DNA of 64,000 bases, taken from Modestobacter marinus. GTDB lineage: Bacteria; Actinomycetota; Actinomycetes; Mycobacteriales; Geodermatophilaceae. Shown here piece after piece: positions 35,204 through 44,419 of this stretch. Position numbers and translations under genes: made by a program. The stretch is from the NCBI RefSeq assembly GCF_019799945.1, contig NZ_JABGCH010000009.1:62001-126000 (forward strand). Reading direction: 5' to 3'. Positions within the stretch are counted from its first letter, which is position 1; each line of letters opens with the position of its first letter. The notes beneath the pieces were generated by a model that saw nothing but the letters and a program-made list of their open reading frames with translations, searched no databases and was not told the DNA's origin.

Positions 35204-35434
35204 GTGAGCAGCAGCGACATCCTCGAGCGCCCGGACGTCCGGGACGCCGACACCGGCAACGCCAACGAGGTCTTCCACTACGTCCGGAAGAACAAGATCG
35301 CCGAGAGCGCGGTCATGGGGACCATGGTCGAGGCGCTGTGCGGCGAGGTCTTCCCGGTGACCAAGAGCCCGAAGCCCGGCAGCCCGGTGTGCCCGGCCTG
35401 CAAGGAGGTCTACGAGCAGCTCCGCAGGGAGTGA
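35204..35434 (+). CDS. DUF3039 small zinc-ribbon-like protein
   Basis: 76 residues from GTG 35204, AGGAGG 7 nt upstream. HYVRKNKIAESAVMGTMVEALCGEVFPV then PVCPACKEVYEQL: one Cys in the middle and a Cys-x-x-Cys near the C-terminus plus a His early on, a probable zinc site. DUF3039 (PF11238) is actinobacterial and of unknown function. Ends at a strong bidirectional hairpin. Confidence 0.88.
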   Translation: MSSSDILERPDVRDADTGNANEVFHYVRKNKIAESAVMGTMVEALCGEVFPVTKSPKPGSPVCPACKEVYEQLRRE

Positions 35435-35437
35435 GCG

Positions 35438-35470
35438 GGGCGGTGGTCGCCCGACGGGTGACCACCGCCC
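35438..35470. terminator. bidirectional terminator hairpin between DUF3039 and BrkB genes
   Basis: GGGCGGTGGTC (35438-35448) and GACCACCGCCC (35460-35470) form a perfect 11-bp stem, with a further CCC/GGG pairing inside the loop. It starts 3 bp after the DUF3039 stop and ends 17 bp before the stop of the opposing gene. Confidence 0.7.
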
Positions 35471-35487
35471 GGCCGGGCGCTCGCTCC

Positions 35488-36573
35488 TCAGCGGAGCCCG
35501 AGCTTGCGGGCCTCCATCTCGAGCTTCGCGGCCCGGCGCTGCTGCCGGCGCCTGTCGTGCCGGCGGCGGGGCGCCGGCCAGCGGGCCTCGATCGTCGCGT
35601 TGAGCTCGGCGCCGAGCAGGATCGACATGCCCAGCAGGAAGCAGAACAGCAACGCCGCGATCGGTGCGGCCAGCGCCCCGTAGGGCAGCGCCGTGGTGAG
35701 GATGTCCGCGACGTAGCCGCGCAGCACCCGGGCGGCGATCACGAAGAAGCCGACGGCCAGCACCGCCCCCGGCAGGTGCCGGTGCCAGGGCACCCGGCGC
35801 GGCAGGATCACGTGGTAGAAGGTCGTCAGCACCAGGACCAGGCCGACGAGCACCAGCGGCCAGTAGACGGCGTTGATCAGCAGCGTCGCGGTGCCGCGCC
35901 AGTGGTCGGGGAGGAACCCGACCAGCACCCCCCGGCCCAGCACGAGCAGCGGCAGGGTGAGGACGGCGACCACCAGGCCCACCACGAACAGCCACAGCGC
36001 CATCAGGCGCATGGCGATCGGGCCGCGGACGTCGCGCTGGCCGTAGGCGATGACGACGGTGTTGGAGAAGGTCGCGGTCGCCGAGGAGCCGGCCCACAGC
36101 GAGAGCAGGAAGCCGACGCTGACGACGTCGAGCCGGCCCGAGCCGAGGATGTCCTCCAGCGTCGGCTGCACCAGCGTGTCGACGACGTCGGGGGTCAGCG
36201 CCTGCGACGAGGCCCGGACCAGCTGGTCCTCGACCTGGGCGACGGTGTCCGCACCGATCCAGTCGCCGAGGTAGCCCAGCGACCCGAGCAGACCGATCAG
36301 CAGCGGCGGTACGGAGAGCACCTGCCAGAACGCGGCCTCCGCCGAGAGCCCCAGGATCCGGTCCTGCCACGCCTTGGCCAGGCTGTGACCGAGGACCTGG
36401 AACGGCACCCGCACCGGGCCGGGCAGGCGCCGGAGACGGCGCACCCGCGGTGGCCGTCCGGCCGGCTCCGACGGGGGAGCCGGCGCCTCCTCCTCGGGGG
36501 CGGCCGGGAGGTCGACCGGGTCCCGCAGGTCCCCGGCCGGAGCCGAGGACGAGGACGGGAACGCGGTGTTCAC
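35488..36573 (-). CDS. YihY/virulence factor BrkB family membrane protein
   Basis: 361 residues from GTG 36573; CACACT 6 nt upstream on the minus strand suggests a leaderless start. About 65 residues of Pro/acidic N-terminus precede six membrane helices from residue ~95 on. Family signatures: LSAEAAFWQVLSVPPLLIGLLG, LSLWAGSSATATFSNTVVIAYG, a VLTTFYHVILPRRVPWHRHLPGA segment and FCFLLGMSILLGAELNATIEA. The C-terminus is a basic Arg-rich tail. YihY/BrkB proteins are possible transporters; earlier called RNase BN in error. Confidence 0.9.
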   Translation of the reverse strand: MNTAFPSSSSAPAGDLRDPVDLPAAPEEEAPAPPSEPAGRPPRVRRLRRLPGPVRVPFQVLGHSLAKAWQDRILGLSAEAAFWQVLSVPPLLIGLLGSLGYLGDWIGADTVAQVEDQLVRASSQALTPDVVDTLVQPTLEDILGSGRLDVVSVGFLLSLWAGSSATATFSNTVVIAYGQRDVRGPIAMRLMALWLFVVGLVVAVLTLPLLVLGRGVLVGFLPDHWRGTATLLINAVYWPLVLVGLVLVLTTFYHVILPRRVPWHRHLPGAVLAVGFFVIAARVLRGYVADILTTALPYGALAAPIAALLFCFLLGMSILLGAELNATIEARWPAPRRRHDRRRQQRRAAKLEMEARKLGLR

Positions 36574-36653
36574 GGCCCAAGTGTGCACGGCGCCCACCCG
36601 GCCGGTCAGCCGACGACCCGTGCCCACCCGTCCGGGGGAGGCGGACAGCCGGC

Positions 36654-38855
36654 TCAGCCCGGAGGCGACGGGACCGCCGGCGGCGCCGCCGGGTCGGGCG
36701 CCGGGGGCGCCGGGGGAGCCGGCGCCACGCAGCGGATGATCGCCTCGGCGGCGTAGTGCGTCACGAAGTTCTCCCGCCGCAGCTCGGCGCCGGTGCCCAG
36801 GTCGTTGAAGACCCGGGTGACGGTGATGTCGAAGCCGGTCGAGCCCGACTGCGGGGTGCAGTCCCCGTCGTCCACCTTCTCCTGGACGGCCGGCTGCCGA
36901 AGGTTGCGGCGCTCGGAGCTGACCGACTCGATGTCGTAGCGCTTCGTGCCCCAGAGGGTGACCGTGATCGAGCCGGGCACCCACTCGGTCTGCACGTAGA
37001 TGCCGGTGTCGCCGTCGTTCCGCCACTGCAGGTCGATGGCGCCCTCGTACACCGTCGCCTCACGCCCGGCCGGGTACCGGCTGATGTAGAAGCTGTGCGG
37101 CTTGTGGAAGACGTCCTCGAGGCCGGCGAAGAACACCGCGTTGAACATCGTCGTGGCGAACTGGCTGATGCCCCCGCCCACCGCCTTGGACAGCTCGCCG
37201 CCGCTGATCACCGCGGCCGGCACGTACCCCTGGGCGGTGCCGCGCGGGCCGGTGTGGGTGTTCAGGCTGAAGGTCTCACCGGGCAGCACCAGCGCGCCGT
37301 CGACCTCGGCGGCGACCACGCGGATGTTCGTGCCGCTGGCGCTGCTGGTGAAGTTGGTCGTGAAGGAGCTGACCTCCTCCGTGATGCCCAGGGCCTGCGC
37401 CTGCTCGGTGGTGAACTCCGCCGGTACCGGGCCGAGGGTCGCGGTCACCTCGCGGGGCGCCGGATCGTCGAGCACCGCCAGCATCTGGGTGGCGAGCTCG
37501 GCCGGGTTGACGCCCTGGCCGTCGACGGAGGGGACGACGGTGACGCCGCCTCCGCTGATCTCGAAGCGGGCGTCCTGGGCGGCCGTCCCGAACGCGGCGA
37601 AGCCGTCGCCCATCGCGGTCTGCAGGGCGGCCGGGTCGACCGCGACGGCCAGGGTGCCGTCGTCCTGCGGGGTGAAGGTCAGCGAGGCGGCGATCGCGGC
37701 GACCGGCACCTCGACCGACTCGGCACCCTGGGCGCCGACCACGGTCACCGGTGCGGACAGCGCCGGGGTGACCGTCTCGTCCAGCACCCGCTCGGCCACC
37801 TCGGCCGGCACCACGGCCGGTGTGACGTCGACCGGGATCTCGATCGGCGTGTCCGGGTCCCCGCCGGCGACCAGCGCGTTCGTGATGGCCTCGGCGGCTG
37901 CCCGCTGGTCGACGGTGCGCCCGTCGACCGGCGTCACCACCGAGGCCTCGATGCCCTCGATGGCCACGGTCGCGTCGGTCGGAATCCGGTCGACCTGCGC
38001 CGCGAGCTGCTCGACCTGGGCGTTCAGCGCGGTCTCGTCGCTGGTGAGCACCGGGTCGACCGAGTGGTCGCCGACCAGGGACACCAATCGGGTCCAGGGG
38101 TTCAGTGGCTGGTCGGCGGCGGCGTCGACGGTGGCGGGGACGTCGAGCGTGATGCCGGCCGCCGGGGGGTGCAGGACGGCGTCGACGTCGTCGGCCACGA
38201 GGGTGTGGTCGGCGGCGATGCGGGGCGCCAGGTCGCTGGTCAGCCGTTCGGACGCGGCGGCGGGGGACAGGCCGCCCACCTCCACACCGGCGACCACCGT
38301 GCCCCGCGGCAGGTCGTCGCCGGCCGTCAGCAGGTCGACCGCGTAGGCGGTGCCCAGCACGAGGACGGCGGCGGCGGGGGCGAGGACCGCCGGACGGCGC
38401 CACCAGGGGCGCCCGGACTCCTCGGTGGGCGGCGGACCGGCGGGGGTCTCCGGGCCGTCGGCGGAGCTGCCTGCGGCGGGCGCTCCGGTGACCGGGGCCT
38501 CCGGGGTCGTGGCGGGCGGGACCGGCGGGACCACCACGGTGTCGTCCGCGGCGCGGGAGGTCTTCCCGGAGGGGACCGGGGGCACGACCACGGTGTCGTC
38601 CGCCGCGCGCTCGGTTCCCGGCTCGGCGGTGCCGCCCGCGGTGTCGCGGGGCGCCGCGGACTCCGCTGCCGGGGTGGCGGGCGCGGACGGCGCATCGGCG
38701 ACCGGTCCGGCCGGCGGAGTGGCGGCCGGGGGAGTGGCGGCCGGGGGAGCGGCCGGCGGGACGGCGACGCCGGGCGGCGGTGCCGGGCGGGAGCTGCCCA
38801 CGGTGCCGTCCAGGTTCAGGCGGACGGTGTCGTCGCGGGGGTCGTCGGGCGCCAT
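36654..38855 (-). CDS. VanW family protein with peptidoglycan-binding domains (YoaR-like)
   Basis: 733 residues from ATG 38855 (AGAGAG 5 nt upstream; ATG 38975 would add 40 residues). The cytoplasmic N-terminus (~1-165) is Pro/Ala-rich, with DDTVRLNLDGTV and two copies of AADDTVVVPPVP. One membrane helix (~residues 172-192, VLAPAAAVLVLGTAYAVDLL) is followed by an extracellular part with two PG_binding_4-like domains (~205-480) and a C-terminal VanW domain (SFSLNTHTGPRGTAQGYVPA, VGGGISQFATTMFNAVFFAG). Likely anchored and acting on or sensing cell wall. The Thr-Val repeats resemble sites read by FHA domains or Ser/Thr kinases; that is inference. Confidence 0.87.
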   Translation of the reverse strand: MAPDDPRDDTVRLNLDGTVGSSRPAPPPGVAVPPAAPPAATPPAATPPAGPVADAPSAPATPAAESAAPRDTAGGTAEPGTERAADDTVVVPPVPSGKTSRAADDTVVVPPVPPATTPEAPVTGAPAAGSSADGPETPAGPPPTEESGRPWWRRPAVLAPAAAVLVLGTAYAVDLLTAGDDLPRGTVVAGVEVGGLSPAAASERLTSDLAPRIAADHTLVADDVDAVLHPPAAGITLDVPATVDAAADQPLNPWTRLVSLVGDHSVDPVLTSDETALNAQVEQLAAQVDRIPTDATVAIEGIEASVVTPVDGRTVDQRAAAEAITNALVAGGDPDTPIEIPVDVTPAVVPAEVAERVLDETVTPALSAPVTVVGAQGAESVEVPVAAIAASLTFTPQDDGTLAVAVDPAALQTAMGDGFAAFGTAAQDARFEISGGGVTVVPSVDGQGVNPAELATQMLAVLDDPAPREVTATLGPVPAEFTTEQAQALGITEEVSSFTTNFTSSASGTNIRVVAAEVDGALVLPGETFSLNTHTGPRGTAQGYVPAAVISGGELSKAVGGGISQFATTMFNAVFFAGLEDVFHKPHSFYISRYPAGREATVYEGAIDLQWRNDGDTGIYVQTEWVPGSITVTLWGTKRYDIESVSSERRNLRQPAVQEKVDDGDCTPQSGSTGFDITVTRVFNDLGTGAELRRENFVTHYAAEAIIRCVAPAPPAPPAPDPAAPPAVPSPPG

Positions 38856-39000
38856 CGGTCGCTCTCTGGGTGGGTGGGGGCCGGCGTCCGGTCCCGAGGA
38901 CGACGAAGCCGCCGACTCCCCGGGCCCGCGGTGCGGGAACGGAGGGCCGGCGGCTTCGTCGAGTGAGGGCTTCATCGCGGCGCGACGATAGTTGCCTCCC

Positions 39001-39225
39001 TCAGTTGCTGAGGCGCGCCTCGCCGTCTGTCTCGATGATGTCGACGGCGATGTCACGGAGCTTGTTCTCGTACGCCCGGGCGTGGTGCCCGCAGAACACG
39101 AGGTCACTGCCACTGGCCAGCATCACACGCACCTTCGCAAGCGCTCCACACCGGTCGCAGTGGAAGGGAACGACGAGGTCATCGGTGGGCGGGGTCGTCG
39201 TCAGCGTCTGGGTCATCTGGCTCAT
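39001..39225 (-). CDS. small zinc-ribbon-like protein (DUF7455 type)
   Basis: 74 residues from ATG 39225 (GAGAGCGAG upstream). After a Thr-rich N-terminus, VPFHCDRCGALAKVRVMLASG and DLVFCGHHARAYENKLRD carry Cys-x-x-Cys and Cys-Gly-His-His, a likely mixed Cys/His zinc site. Highly conserved small actinobacterial protein seen near sigma-factor genes; function unknown. Monocistronic: about 145 bp follow before the VanW start on the same strand. Confidence 0.82.
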   Translation of the reverse strand: MSQMTQTLTTTPPTDDLVVPFHCDRCGALAKVRVMLASGSDLVFCGHHARAYENKLRDIAVDIIETDGEARLSN

Positions 39226-39778
39226 CACTCGCTCTCTACCGCACGGACCCGCGACTGCGGATCGGCCTCCTGCACAGCGCCAGGATGGCCCCTCGTGTTC
39301 CCGTTCCGACCTCGTTGTGCACGGACGCGCCGATCGAGACGCGGTCGTGATCATCGAGGTACCGGTGGAACGGTCAGCAGGGGACGTCACGTGGCTCGGG
39401 ACTTGCTCGTGCTGGTGTTCGGGGTCGTCGGCCGGGAGGCCGACTGTGGGTCCGCTGCTGTTCTGACGTCCCCCACGCTACGCCGTCTACCCGGCGCTCG
39501 CCGTCGTACACCGATCGGTCACCCGAAGGCGGGATCGAGCGGAGCGGCCGGGGACGGGTCGGGAGCGGTGACGGACCGTGTCCCGGGCGTGCGGCTGCGC
39601 GACGGCGCGCGAGGTCGTCCCGATCCGGAACCGCACAGGCCGTGTCGTGCGCGGGGCGTCATGCGTCAACCTGACCGCTGCGCCCCGGCCTCCGGACCGG
39701 GCGGCGGTGGCGACGGGCACGGCCGTCGCGTTGCTCGACCACTTCCCGTGCCCCGTTCCACCCACCCGGAGGTCCAGC
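39226..39778. other. 553-bp gene-free stretch
   Basis: Between the divergent zinc-protein and metallopeptidase genes. Frames that stay open here are antisense or Arg/Pro-rich nonsense. I see no hairpin of note, no tRNA and no repeat; it presumably holds the two promoters. Confidence 0.5.
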
Positions 39779-40537
39779 ATGCGTGTCCGGAGACTCGCCG
39801 CGGTCATCGCTGCGACAGTCGTGTCGTTCTTCGGTCTGGGCACGCTGCCCGCGCAGGCCGCGCCCGCGGAGCAGCCGACGGCGTCCGCGGCCATGCGGGC
39901 CATCGCGGGTTCCTCCCCGGAGAACATGTACGAGTTCCTGGAGACCTGGATGCTCGACATCGGCGGGTACTGGTCCTCGGTGCCCGGGCTGACGCCGTTC
40001 GCGTACTACTCCTTCCCGGCCGAGGGGGAGTCGGTGGAGTCCGGGTGCGGCGTCCCGACCACGGACGACTCCGCCTTCTACTGCCCGCTCGACGACACGG
40101 TGTTCGTGTCCCAGAGCCTCGCGGCGCGGATCTGGGACGGCACGTTCGAGGTCTACCCGGGCCAGTTCGCGGCCGGGCCCGCCGGCGACACCGGGGTGCT
40201 GTACGTGCTGGGGCACGAGTACGCGCACAACCTGCAGGTCGAGCTCGGGCTGTACGGCGACCCCGCCTACAGCGCGGACGACCCCTACCCGCTGATCAAC
40301 ACGGAGTTGCACGCCGACTGCTGGTCCGGGGTGTACCTGCGGGCCAAGCTGGACGCCGGTCAGCTCGAGGAGGGTGACCCCGACGAGGCGGTCTGGGCGG
40401 CGGCCCGGGTCGGCGACTACGCCTACGACGACCCCAGCCACCACGGGACACCGGACCAGCGGGTCGCCGCCTTCCTGGTCGGCTACGACAACGGTCAGCC
40501 GATCGCGTGCGACGAGGTCCTGCTGGCGCAGTTCTGA
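39779..40537 (+). CDS. secreted neutral zinc metallopeptidase (YpfJ-like)
   Basis: 252 residues. ATG 39779 has CCGGAGG about 6 nt upstream. A signal peptide (MRVRRLAAVIAATVVSFFGL, cleavage near AQA-AP at about residue 28) implies export. The HExxH motif is in VLYVLGHEYAHNLQVELGL (about residues 140-158), with ELHADCWSGVYLR supplying the third-ligand region, as in PF04228 putative neutral zinc metallopeptidases. SGCGVPTTDDSAFYCPLDDTVF matches the family's segment before the active site. Substrate unknown. Ends at the perfect hairpin separating it from sigA. Confidence 0.92.
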   Translation: MRVRRLAAVIAATVVSFFGLGTLPAQAAPAEQPTASAAMRAIAGSSPENMYEFLETWMLDIGGYWSSVPGLTPFAYYSFPAEGESVESGCGVPTTDDSAFYCPLDDTVFVSQSLAARIWDGTFEVYPGQFAAGPAGDTGVLYVLGHEYAHNLQVELGLYGDPAYSADDPYPLINTELHADCWSGVYLRAKLDAGQLEEGDPDEAVWAAARVGDYAYDDPSHHGTPDQRVAAFLVGYDNGQPIACDEVLLAQF

Positions 40538-40554
40538 GGAAGGACCCCGTCGTG

Positions 40555-40590
40555 CGAACGCCCCCCGACCCGTGGGTCGGGGGGCGTTCG
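40555..40590. terminator. perfect 17-bp bidirectional terminator between metallopeptidase and sigA
   Basis: The stem CGAACGCCCCCCGACCC (40555-40571) pairs without mismatch to 40574-40590 around a 2-nt loop. It lies between two convergent stops, each of which is followed by an AAGGACC motif (40540-40546 plus strand; 40612-40618 minus strand). Confidence 0.8.
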
Positions 40591-40621
40591 ATCGTCCGGC
40601 CCCCTGCAGGAGGTCCTTCTG

Positions 40622-41857
40622 CTAGTCCAGGTAGTCGCGCAGTACCTGCGAGCGGCTCGGGTGGCGCAGCTTCGACATGGTCTTGGACTCGATCTGCCGG
40701 ATCCGCTCGCGGGTGACCCCGTAGACCTGGCCGATCTCGTCCAGCGTGCGCGGCTGGCCGTCGGTGAGCCCGAAGCGCAGCCGGACGACGCCGGCCTCCC
40801 GCTCGGACAGCGTCTGCAGCACGCTGGTCAGCTGGTCCTGCATGAGGGTGAAGCTGACCGCGTCGACGGCGACGACCGCCTCGGAGTCCTCGATGAAGTC
40901 ACCGAGCTGGCTGTCGCCCTCGTCGCCGATGGTCTGGTCGAGGCTGATCGGCTCCCGGGCGTACTGCTGGATCTCCAGCACCTTGTCCGGGGTGATGTCC
41001 ATCTCCTTGGCCAGCTCCTCCGGGGTGGGCTCGCGGCCCAGGTCCTGGAGCAGCTCGCGCTGGATCCGGCCGAGCTTGTTGATGACCTCGACCATGTGCA
41101 CCGGGATGCGGATGGTGCGTGCCTGGTCGGCCATGGCGCGGGTGATGGCCTGCCGGATCCACCAGGTGGCGTACGTGGAGAACTTGTAGCCCTTGGTGTA
41201 GTCGAACTTCTCGACCGCGCGGATCAGCCCGAGGTTGCCCTCCTGGATCAGGTCCAGGAAGGCCATGCCGCGGCCGGTGTACCGCTTGGCGAGGGAGACG
41301 ACCAGGCGGAGGTTGGCCTCCAGCAGGTGGTTCTTGGCGCGCTCGCCGTCGCGGACGATCCAGTTGAGGTCGCGGCGCATCTGCGGCGAGATCTTCTGGC
41401 CCTCGTCCTCGACCTGGCGCAGTCGCTCGGCGCCGTAGAGGCCGGCCTCGATCCGCTTGGCGAGGTCGACCTCCTCCTCGGCGGTGAGCAGCGCGACCTT
41501 GCCGATCTGCTTGAGGTAGGCGCGGACCGAGTCGGCGGAGGCGGTGAGCTCGGCGTCCTTGCGGGCCTGCCGCAGCGCCTCGGACTCCTCCTCGTCGTCC
41601 CACTCGAAGTCGCCGCCCTCGGCGTCCTTCTCGTCGACCTCGTTCTCCGCGACGCCGTCCTTGCCGGCGACGACGGTCTCGTCGAGCTTCAGGCCCTCGG
41701 AGCCGGCGTCGACGACGGCGACGGCCGAGTCCTCCGTGGCCACCGCGGTCAGCACGGCACCCTCACCGCTGCCCGGGGAGGGGGCGATCGTCGGCTTGTG
41801 CGTCGCGGCCTGCTTCGCCGGCGTGGACTTCACCGGGGCCTTCTTGGCGGCGGGCAC
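40622..41857 (-). CDS. sigA: primary RNA polymerase sigma factor (SigA/HrdB/RpoD)
   Basis: 411 residues. GTG 41857 with GGAAGGAAC upstream. The N-terminal ~100 residues are Ala/Lys-rich then acidic ([20 protein letters not shown]), as in actinobacterial principal sigma factors. Regions 1.2-2 follow: [78 protein letters not shown]. Region 3, then region 4 with [20 protein letters not shown] and a [10 protein letters not shown] end. Placement beside ppgK and suhB equals the mycobacterial sigA locus. Its own promoter is at 42047-42074, leaving a roughly 185-nt leader. Confidence 0.96.
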   Translation of the reverse strand: MPAAKKAPVKSTPAKQAATHKPTIAPSPGSGEGAVLTAVATEDSAVAVVDAGSEGLKLDETVVAGKDGVAENEVDEKDAEGGDFEWDDEEESEALRQARKDAELTASADSVRAYLKQIGKVALLTAEEEVDLAKRIEAGLYGAERLRQVEDEGQKISPQMRRDLNWIVRDGERAKNHLLEANLRLVVSLAKRYTGRGMAFLDLIQEGNLGLIRAVEKFDYTKGYKFSTYATWWIRQAITRAMADQARTIRIPVHMVEVINKLGRIQRELLQDLGREPTPEELAKEMDITPDKVLEIQQYAREPISLDQTIGDEGDSQLGDFIEDSEAVVAVDAVSFTLMQDQLTSVLQTLSEREAGVVRLRFGLTDGQPRTLDEIGQVYGVTRERIRQIESKTMSKLRHPSRSQVLRDYLD

Positions 41858-42046
41858 TCAAGTTCCTTCCCGTACTGCGGTGCGTTCCTCGGGGGCCGTG
41901 TGGCCCGCGGGCAGCGGCCCCCCGCCGTCCCCTGCGGTCCAGGCCTTCGCTGGGCCCGACGAGGCGAACCACAAGGGCGTGGTTTCGGCGGACGGATGGC
42001 GGGGGATGACCTGTTGGCTGGGGGAGACGTGCGAACGGGCTCTTCC

Positions 42047-42074
42047 ATTGTAACGACGCCCTGGCGCGGGTCCA
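42047..42074 (-). promoter_or_regulatory. sigA promoter
   Basis: On the minus strand TGGACC (42074-42069) and TACAAT (42052-42047) are separated by 16 nt. TACAAT is the best consensus-like -10 in the window and lies in a short AT-richer patch. The rest of 41858-42135 contains the leader and, near 42085-42105, a GGCCGC-type inverted repeat. Confidence 0.6.
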
Positions 42075-42135
42075 CCGGTTCGGGCCGCGAGCGGCCCGGT
42101 GGGCTGCACACTCCCCACTAGGGGGGAGCCTCCGG

Positions 42136-42879
42136 TCACTGACCGATGCGCTCCTCGGCGGCCAGGGCCGCACCGACGATCCCGGCGTCGTTCTGCAGCT
42201 GGGCCGGGACCACGCGGGTCCGGGTGCTCAGCAGCGGGACCCACTTGTCCGCCTTCTTGCTCACACCGCCGCCGACGATGATCAGGTCGGGCCACACGCT
42301 CTTCTCGAGGACGTCGAGGTACCGGTCGACCCGCTTGGCCCACTGCGGGTAGCTGAGGCCCTCCCGGTCGCGGGCCGCGGCGGAGGCGGCCTTCTCGCCG
42401 TCCGCGCCGTCGACCTCGATGTGGCCGAACTCGGTGTTGGGCACCAGCCGCCCGTCGATGAACAGGGCGCTGCCGATCCCGGTGCCGAAGGTGAGCATGA
42501 GCACCAGGCCGCGCTCGTCCCGGCCGGCGCCGTAGGCCATCTCGGCGATGCCCGCGGCGTCGGCGTCGTTGAGCGTCTGGACGGTGCCGGGGATGACCGC
42601 GGCGAGCCCGCTGGCGAAGTCGGTGCCGATCCAGCTCTTGTCCATGTTCGCGGCGGTGAACGCCACGCCGTGCTTCATGACGCCGGGGTAGGTGACGCCG
42701 ATGCGACCCTCCCAGCCGAACCGCCCCACGATCTCGGCGACCACGCCGTAGATCGGCTCGGGCGCGGCGGGTTGCGGGGTGGGGACCCGTACCCGCTCCC
42801 CGACCAGCTCGCCCTTGTCCAGGTCGACCACGCAGCCCTTGATGCCGCTGCCACCGATGTCCACTCCGAAGCCCTGCAC
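42136..42879 (-). CDS. ppgK: polyphosphate glucokinase
   Basis: 247 residues. Phosphorylates glucose using polyphosphate or ATP. ROK-type fold: N-terminal phosphate loop [55 protein letters not shown] (catalytic Asp region), [27 protein letters not shown] with the conserved Glu-Phe-Gly-His, and [17 protein letters not shown]. The usual ROK zinc motif is absent, as in PpgK proteins. GTG 42879 has TAGGCT 6 nt upstream, so leaderless. Divergent from suhB and upstream of sigA in the same orientation, but sigA has its own promoter. Confidence 0.94.
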   Translation of the reverse strand: MQGFGVDIGGSGIKGCVVDLDKGELVGERVRVPTPQPAAPEPIYGVVAEIVGRFGWEGRIGVTYPGVMKHGVAFTAANMDKSWIGTDFASGLAAVIPGTVQTLNDADAAGIAEMAYGAGRDERGLVLMLTFGTGIGSALFIDGRLVPNTEFGHIEVDGADGEKAASAAARDREGLSYPQWAKRVDRYLDVLEKSVWPDLIIVGGGVSKKADKWVPLLSTRTRVVPAQLQNDAGIVGAALAAEERIGQ

Positions 42880-42885
42880 GCGCGC

Positions 42886-42891
42886 AGCCTA
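42886..42891 (-). promoter_or_regulatory. -10 box of ppgK (leaderless)
   Basis: TAGGCT on the minus strand, 6 nt before GTG 42879, no ribosome-binding site between. Confidence 0.55.
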
Positions 42892-42938
42892 GTGGCCGGA
42901 CACCGGAGTGCGGGGCCCGTCCGGCAGGATCGCCCGAT

Positions 42939-43769
42939 GTGACCACCACCGGCACCGCCGCACCCGACCTCCGCACCGAGCTGCTCGAGCTGGCCCGGGC
43001 CACTGCCGAGGACGCCGCGGAGCTGGTGGGAGCCGGGCGGAGCACCGCCGCCGAGCAGGTCGACACCAAGTCGAGCTCGGTGGACGTGGTGACCGCGGTG
43101 GACCGGGCCAGCGAGGAGCTGATCGTCCGGCGGCTGACCGAGGCCCGCCCGGACGACGGGGTGCTGGGCGAGGAGGGTGCGTCGCGCGAGGGCAGCAGCG
43201 GGGTCCGCTGGGTGGTCGACCCGATCGACGGCACGGTGAACTTCCTCTACGGCGTCCCGGCCTACGCCGTGTCGATCGCCGCGGAGGTCGAGGGGGCCAC
43301 GCAGGTCGGGGTGGTGCTCAACGTCCCCACAGGCGAGCTGTTCAGCGCCGTCCGGGGCCAGGGCGCGTGGCTGACCGCGCCCGGCGCCGCGGCGCAGCGA
43401 CTGCACGGCAGTGCCGCGACCCGGCTCGACGAGACGCTGGTTGCCACCGGGTTCGGCTATCGGGCCGAGCAGCGTCGGGCGCAGGGCGCCGTCGTCGCCG
43501 AGCTGCTGCCCCGGGTCCGGGACATCCGGCGGATCGGCACCGCCTCCCTGGACCTCTGCGCTGCCGCGGCCGGTCGGGTGGACGCCTACTACGAGTTGGA
43601 CCTCAAGCCCTGGGATCACGCCGCCGGCGCGCTGATCGCGGCGGAGGCCGGGCTGGTCGTCACCGGCACGGACGGGCGGCCCTTCGCGGAGCCGATGGCC
43701 GTCGCGGTCGCGCCCGGGGTGGCGGCGGAGTTCGTCGCCCTGGTGGAGCGGCTGCACGCCCAGCGCTGA
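42939..43769 (+). CDS. suhB: inositol monophosphatase family protein
   Basis: 276 residues from GTG 42939, CAGGAT at 42925-42930, 8 nt upstream. Lithium-sensitive Mg2+-dependent phosphatase fold: DVVTAVDRASEELIV, LGEEGASREGSSGVRWVVDPIDGTVNFLYGVP (the Glu-Glu and Asp-Pro-Ile-Asp-Gly-Thr metal sites, residues ~68-98) and LDLKPWDHAAGALIAAEAGLVVT (C-terminal Trp-Asp signature). Hydrolyses myo-inositol phosphate or a related sugar phosphate, feeding phosphatidylinositol or mycothiol synthesis in actinobacteria. Same relative position as M. tuberculosis suhB beside ppgK/sigA. Confidence 0.92.
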   Translation: MTTTGTAAPDLRTELLELARATAEDAAELVGAGRSTAAEQVDTKSSSVDVVTAVDRASEELIVRRLTEARPDDGVLGEEGASREGSSGVRWVVDPIDGTVNFLYGVPAYAVSIAAEVEGATQVGVVLNVPTGELFSAVRGQGAWLTAPGAAAQRLHGSAATRLDETLVATGFGYRAEQRRAQGAVVAELLPRVRDIRRIGTASLDLCAAAAGRVDAYYELDLKPWDHAAGALIAAEAGLVVTGTDGRPFAEPMAVAVAPGVAAEFVALVERLHAQR

Positions 43770-43827
43770 CGCCGCGCAGCGGCTCAGGCCGCGGAGTGGG
43801 AGCCGGGAGGCCGGCCGGACACTCAGC

Positions 43828-44361
43828 TCAGCAGGCCGCTTCGGCGCTGGCGGCTGGGGCCAGCGCGGCGGACACCTGGTCGGGGGTCGCCAGCGCCTGG
43901 AAGTCCGGTCCGATGACCAGGTCGACCCGGTCGTCGGCGCGGGTGTCGGGCCGCTCAGTGGCACCGGGCAGGAAGACCCCGACGAAGTCGGCGGCCTCGG
44001 CGCCCACCGGGCCGAAGCGTAGCTCGCCGACGCCGGTGACCTCGACGTCGGCGGAGTCGTTGGCGATCTCGGCGACGACGAAACCCCGGGCCTGCAGCTC
44101 GGCGGCGACCGTGCCGGCCAGCCCGCCCCGGTCGGTGGCGTTGAACACCCGCAGGGTCACCGTGGTCGGGTCGAGGGACGGCGGTGCCGCCTCCGCGGAA
44201 CTGCACGCCGCGGCCTGCTCACGGTCGTGGGCGGCGTCCGCGCGCAGCACGTTCCACCACACGCCGAGGGCGGCCAGCGCCAGCACCGTGAGGAAGATCA
44301 ACGCGGGCAGCGGCCGGCGGCTGCGAGGCCCCGCCGGGCGCCGTCCGACCGTCTCGGTCAC
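43828..44361 (-). CDS. LytR C-terminal-domain protein (Cei-like)
   Basis: 177 residues. Short basic cytoplasmic start, one membrane helix (LPALIFLTVLALAALGVWWNVL, about residues 18-39), and an extracytoplasmic domain beginning VTLRVFNATDRGGLAGTVAAELQARGF, the LytR_C signature, ending with VDLVIGPDFQAL. Matches by position and layout the mycobacterial cell-envelope integrity protein Cei (Rv2700), between suhB and DUF4193. An exported, membrane-anchored cell-envelope protein without the LCP catalytic domain. Converges on suhB. Confidence 0.85.
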   Translation of the reverse strand: MTETVGRRPAGPRSRRPLPALIFLTVLALAALGVWWNVLRADAAHDREQAAACSSAEAAPPSLDPTTVTLRVFNATDRGGLAGTVAAELQARGFVVAEIANDSADVEVTGVGELRFGPVGAEAADFVGVFLPGATERPDTRADDRVDLVIGPDFQALATPDQVSAALAPAASAEAAC

Positions 44362-44419
44362 GGCGTGTCCACGGCGACGAGCTGACTCACGGGCGAGACC
44401 CTAGTGGCGGGTGGACCCG

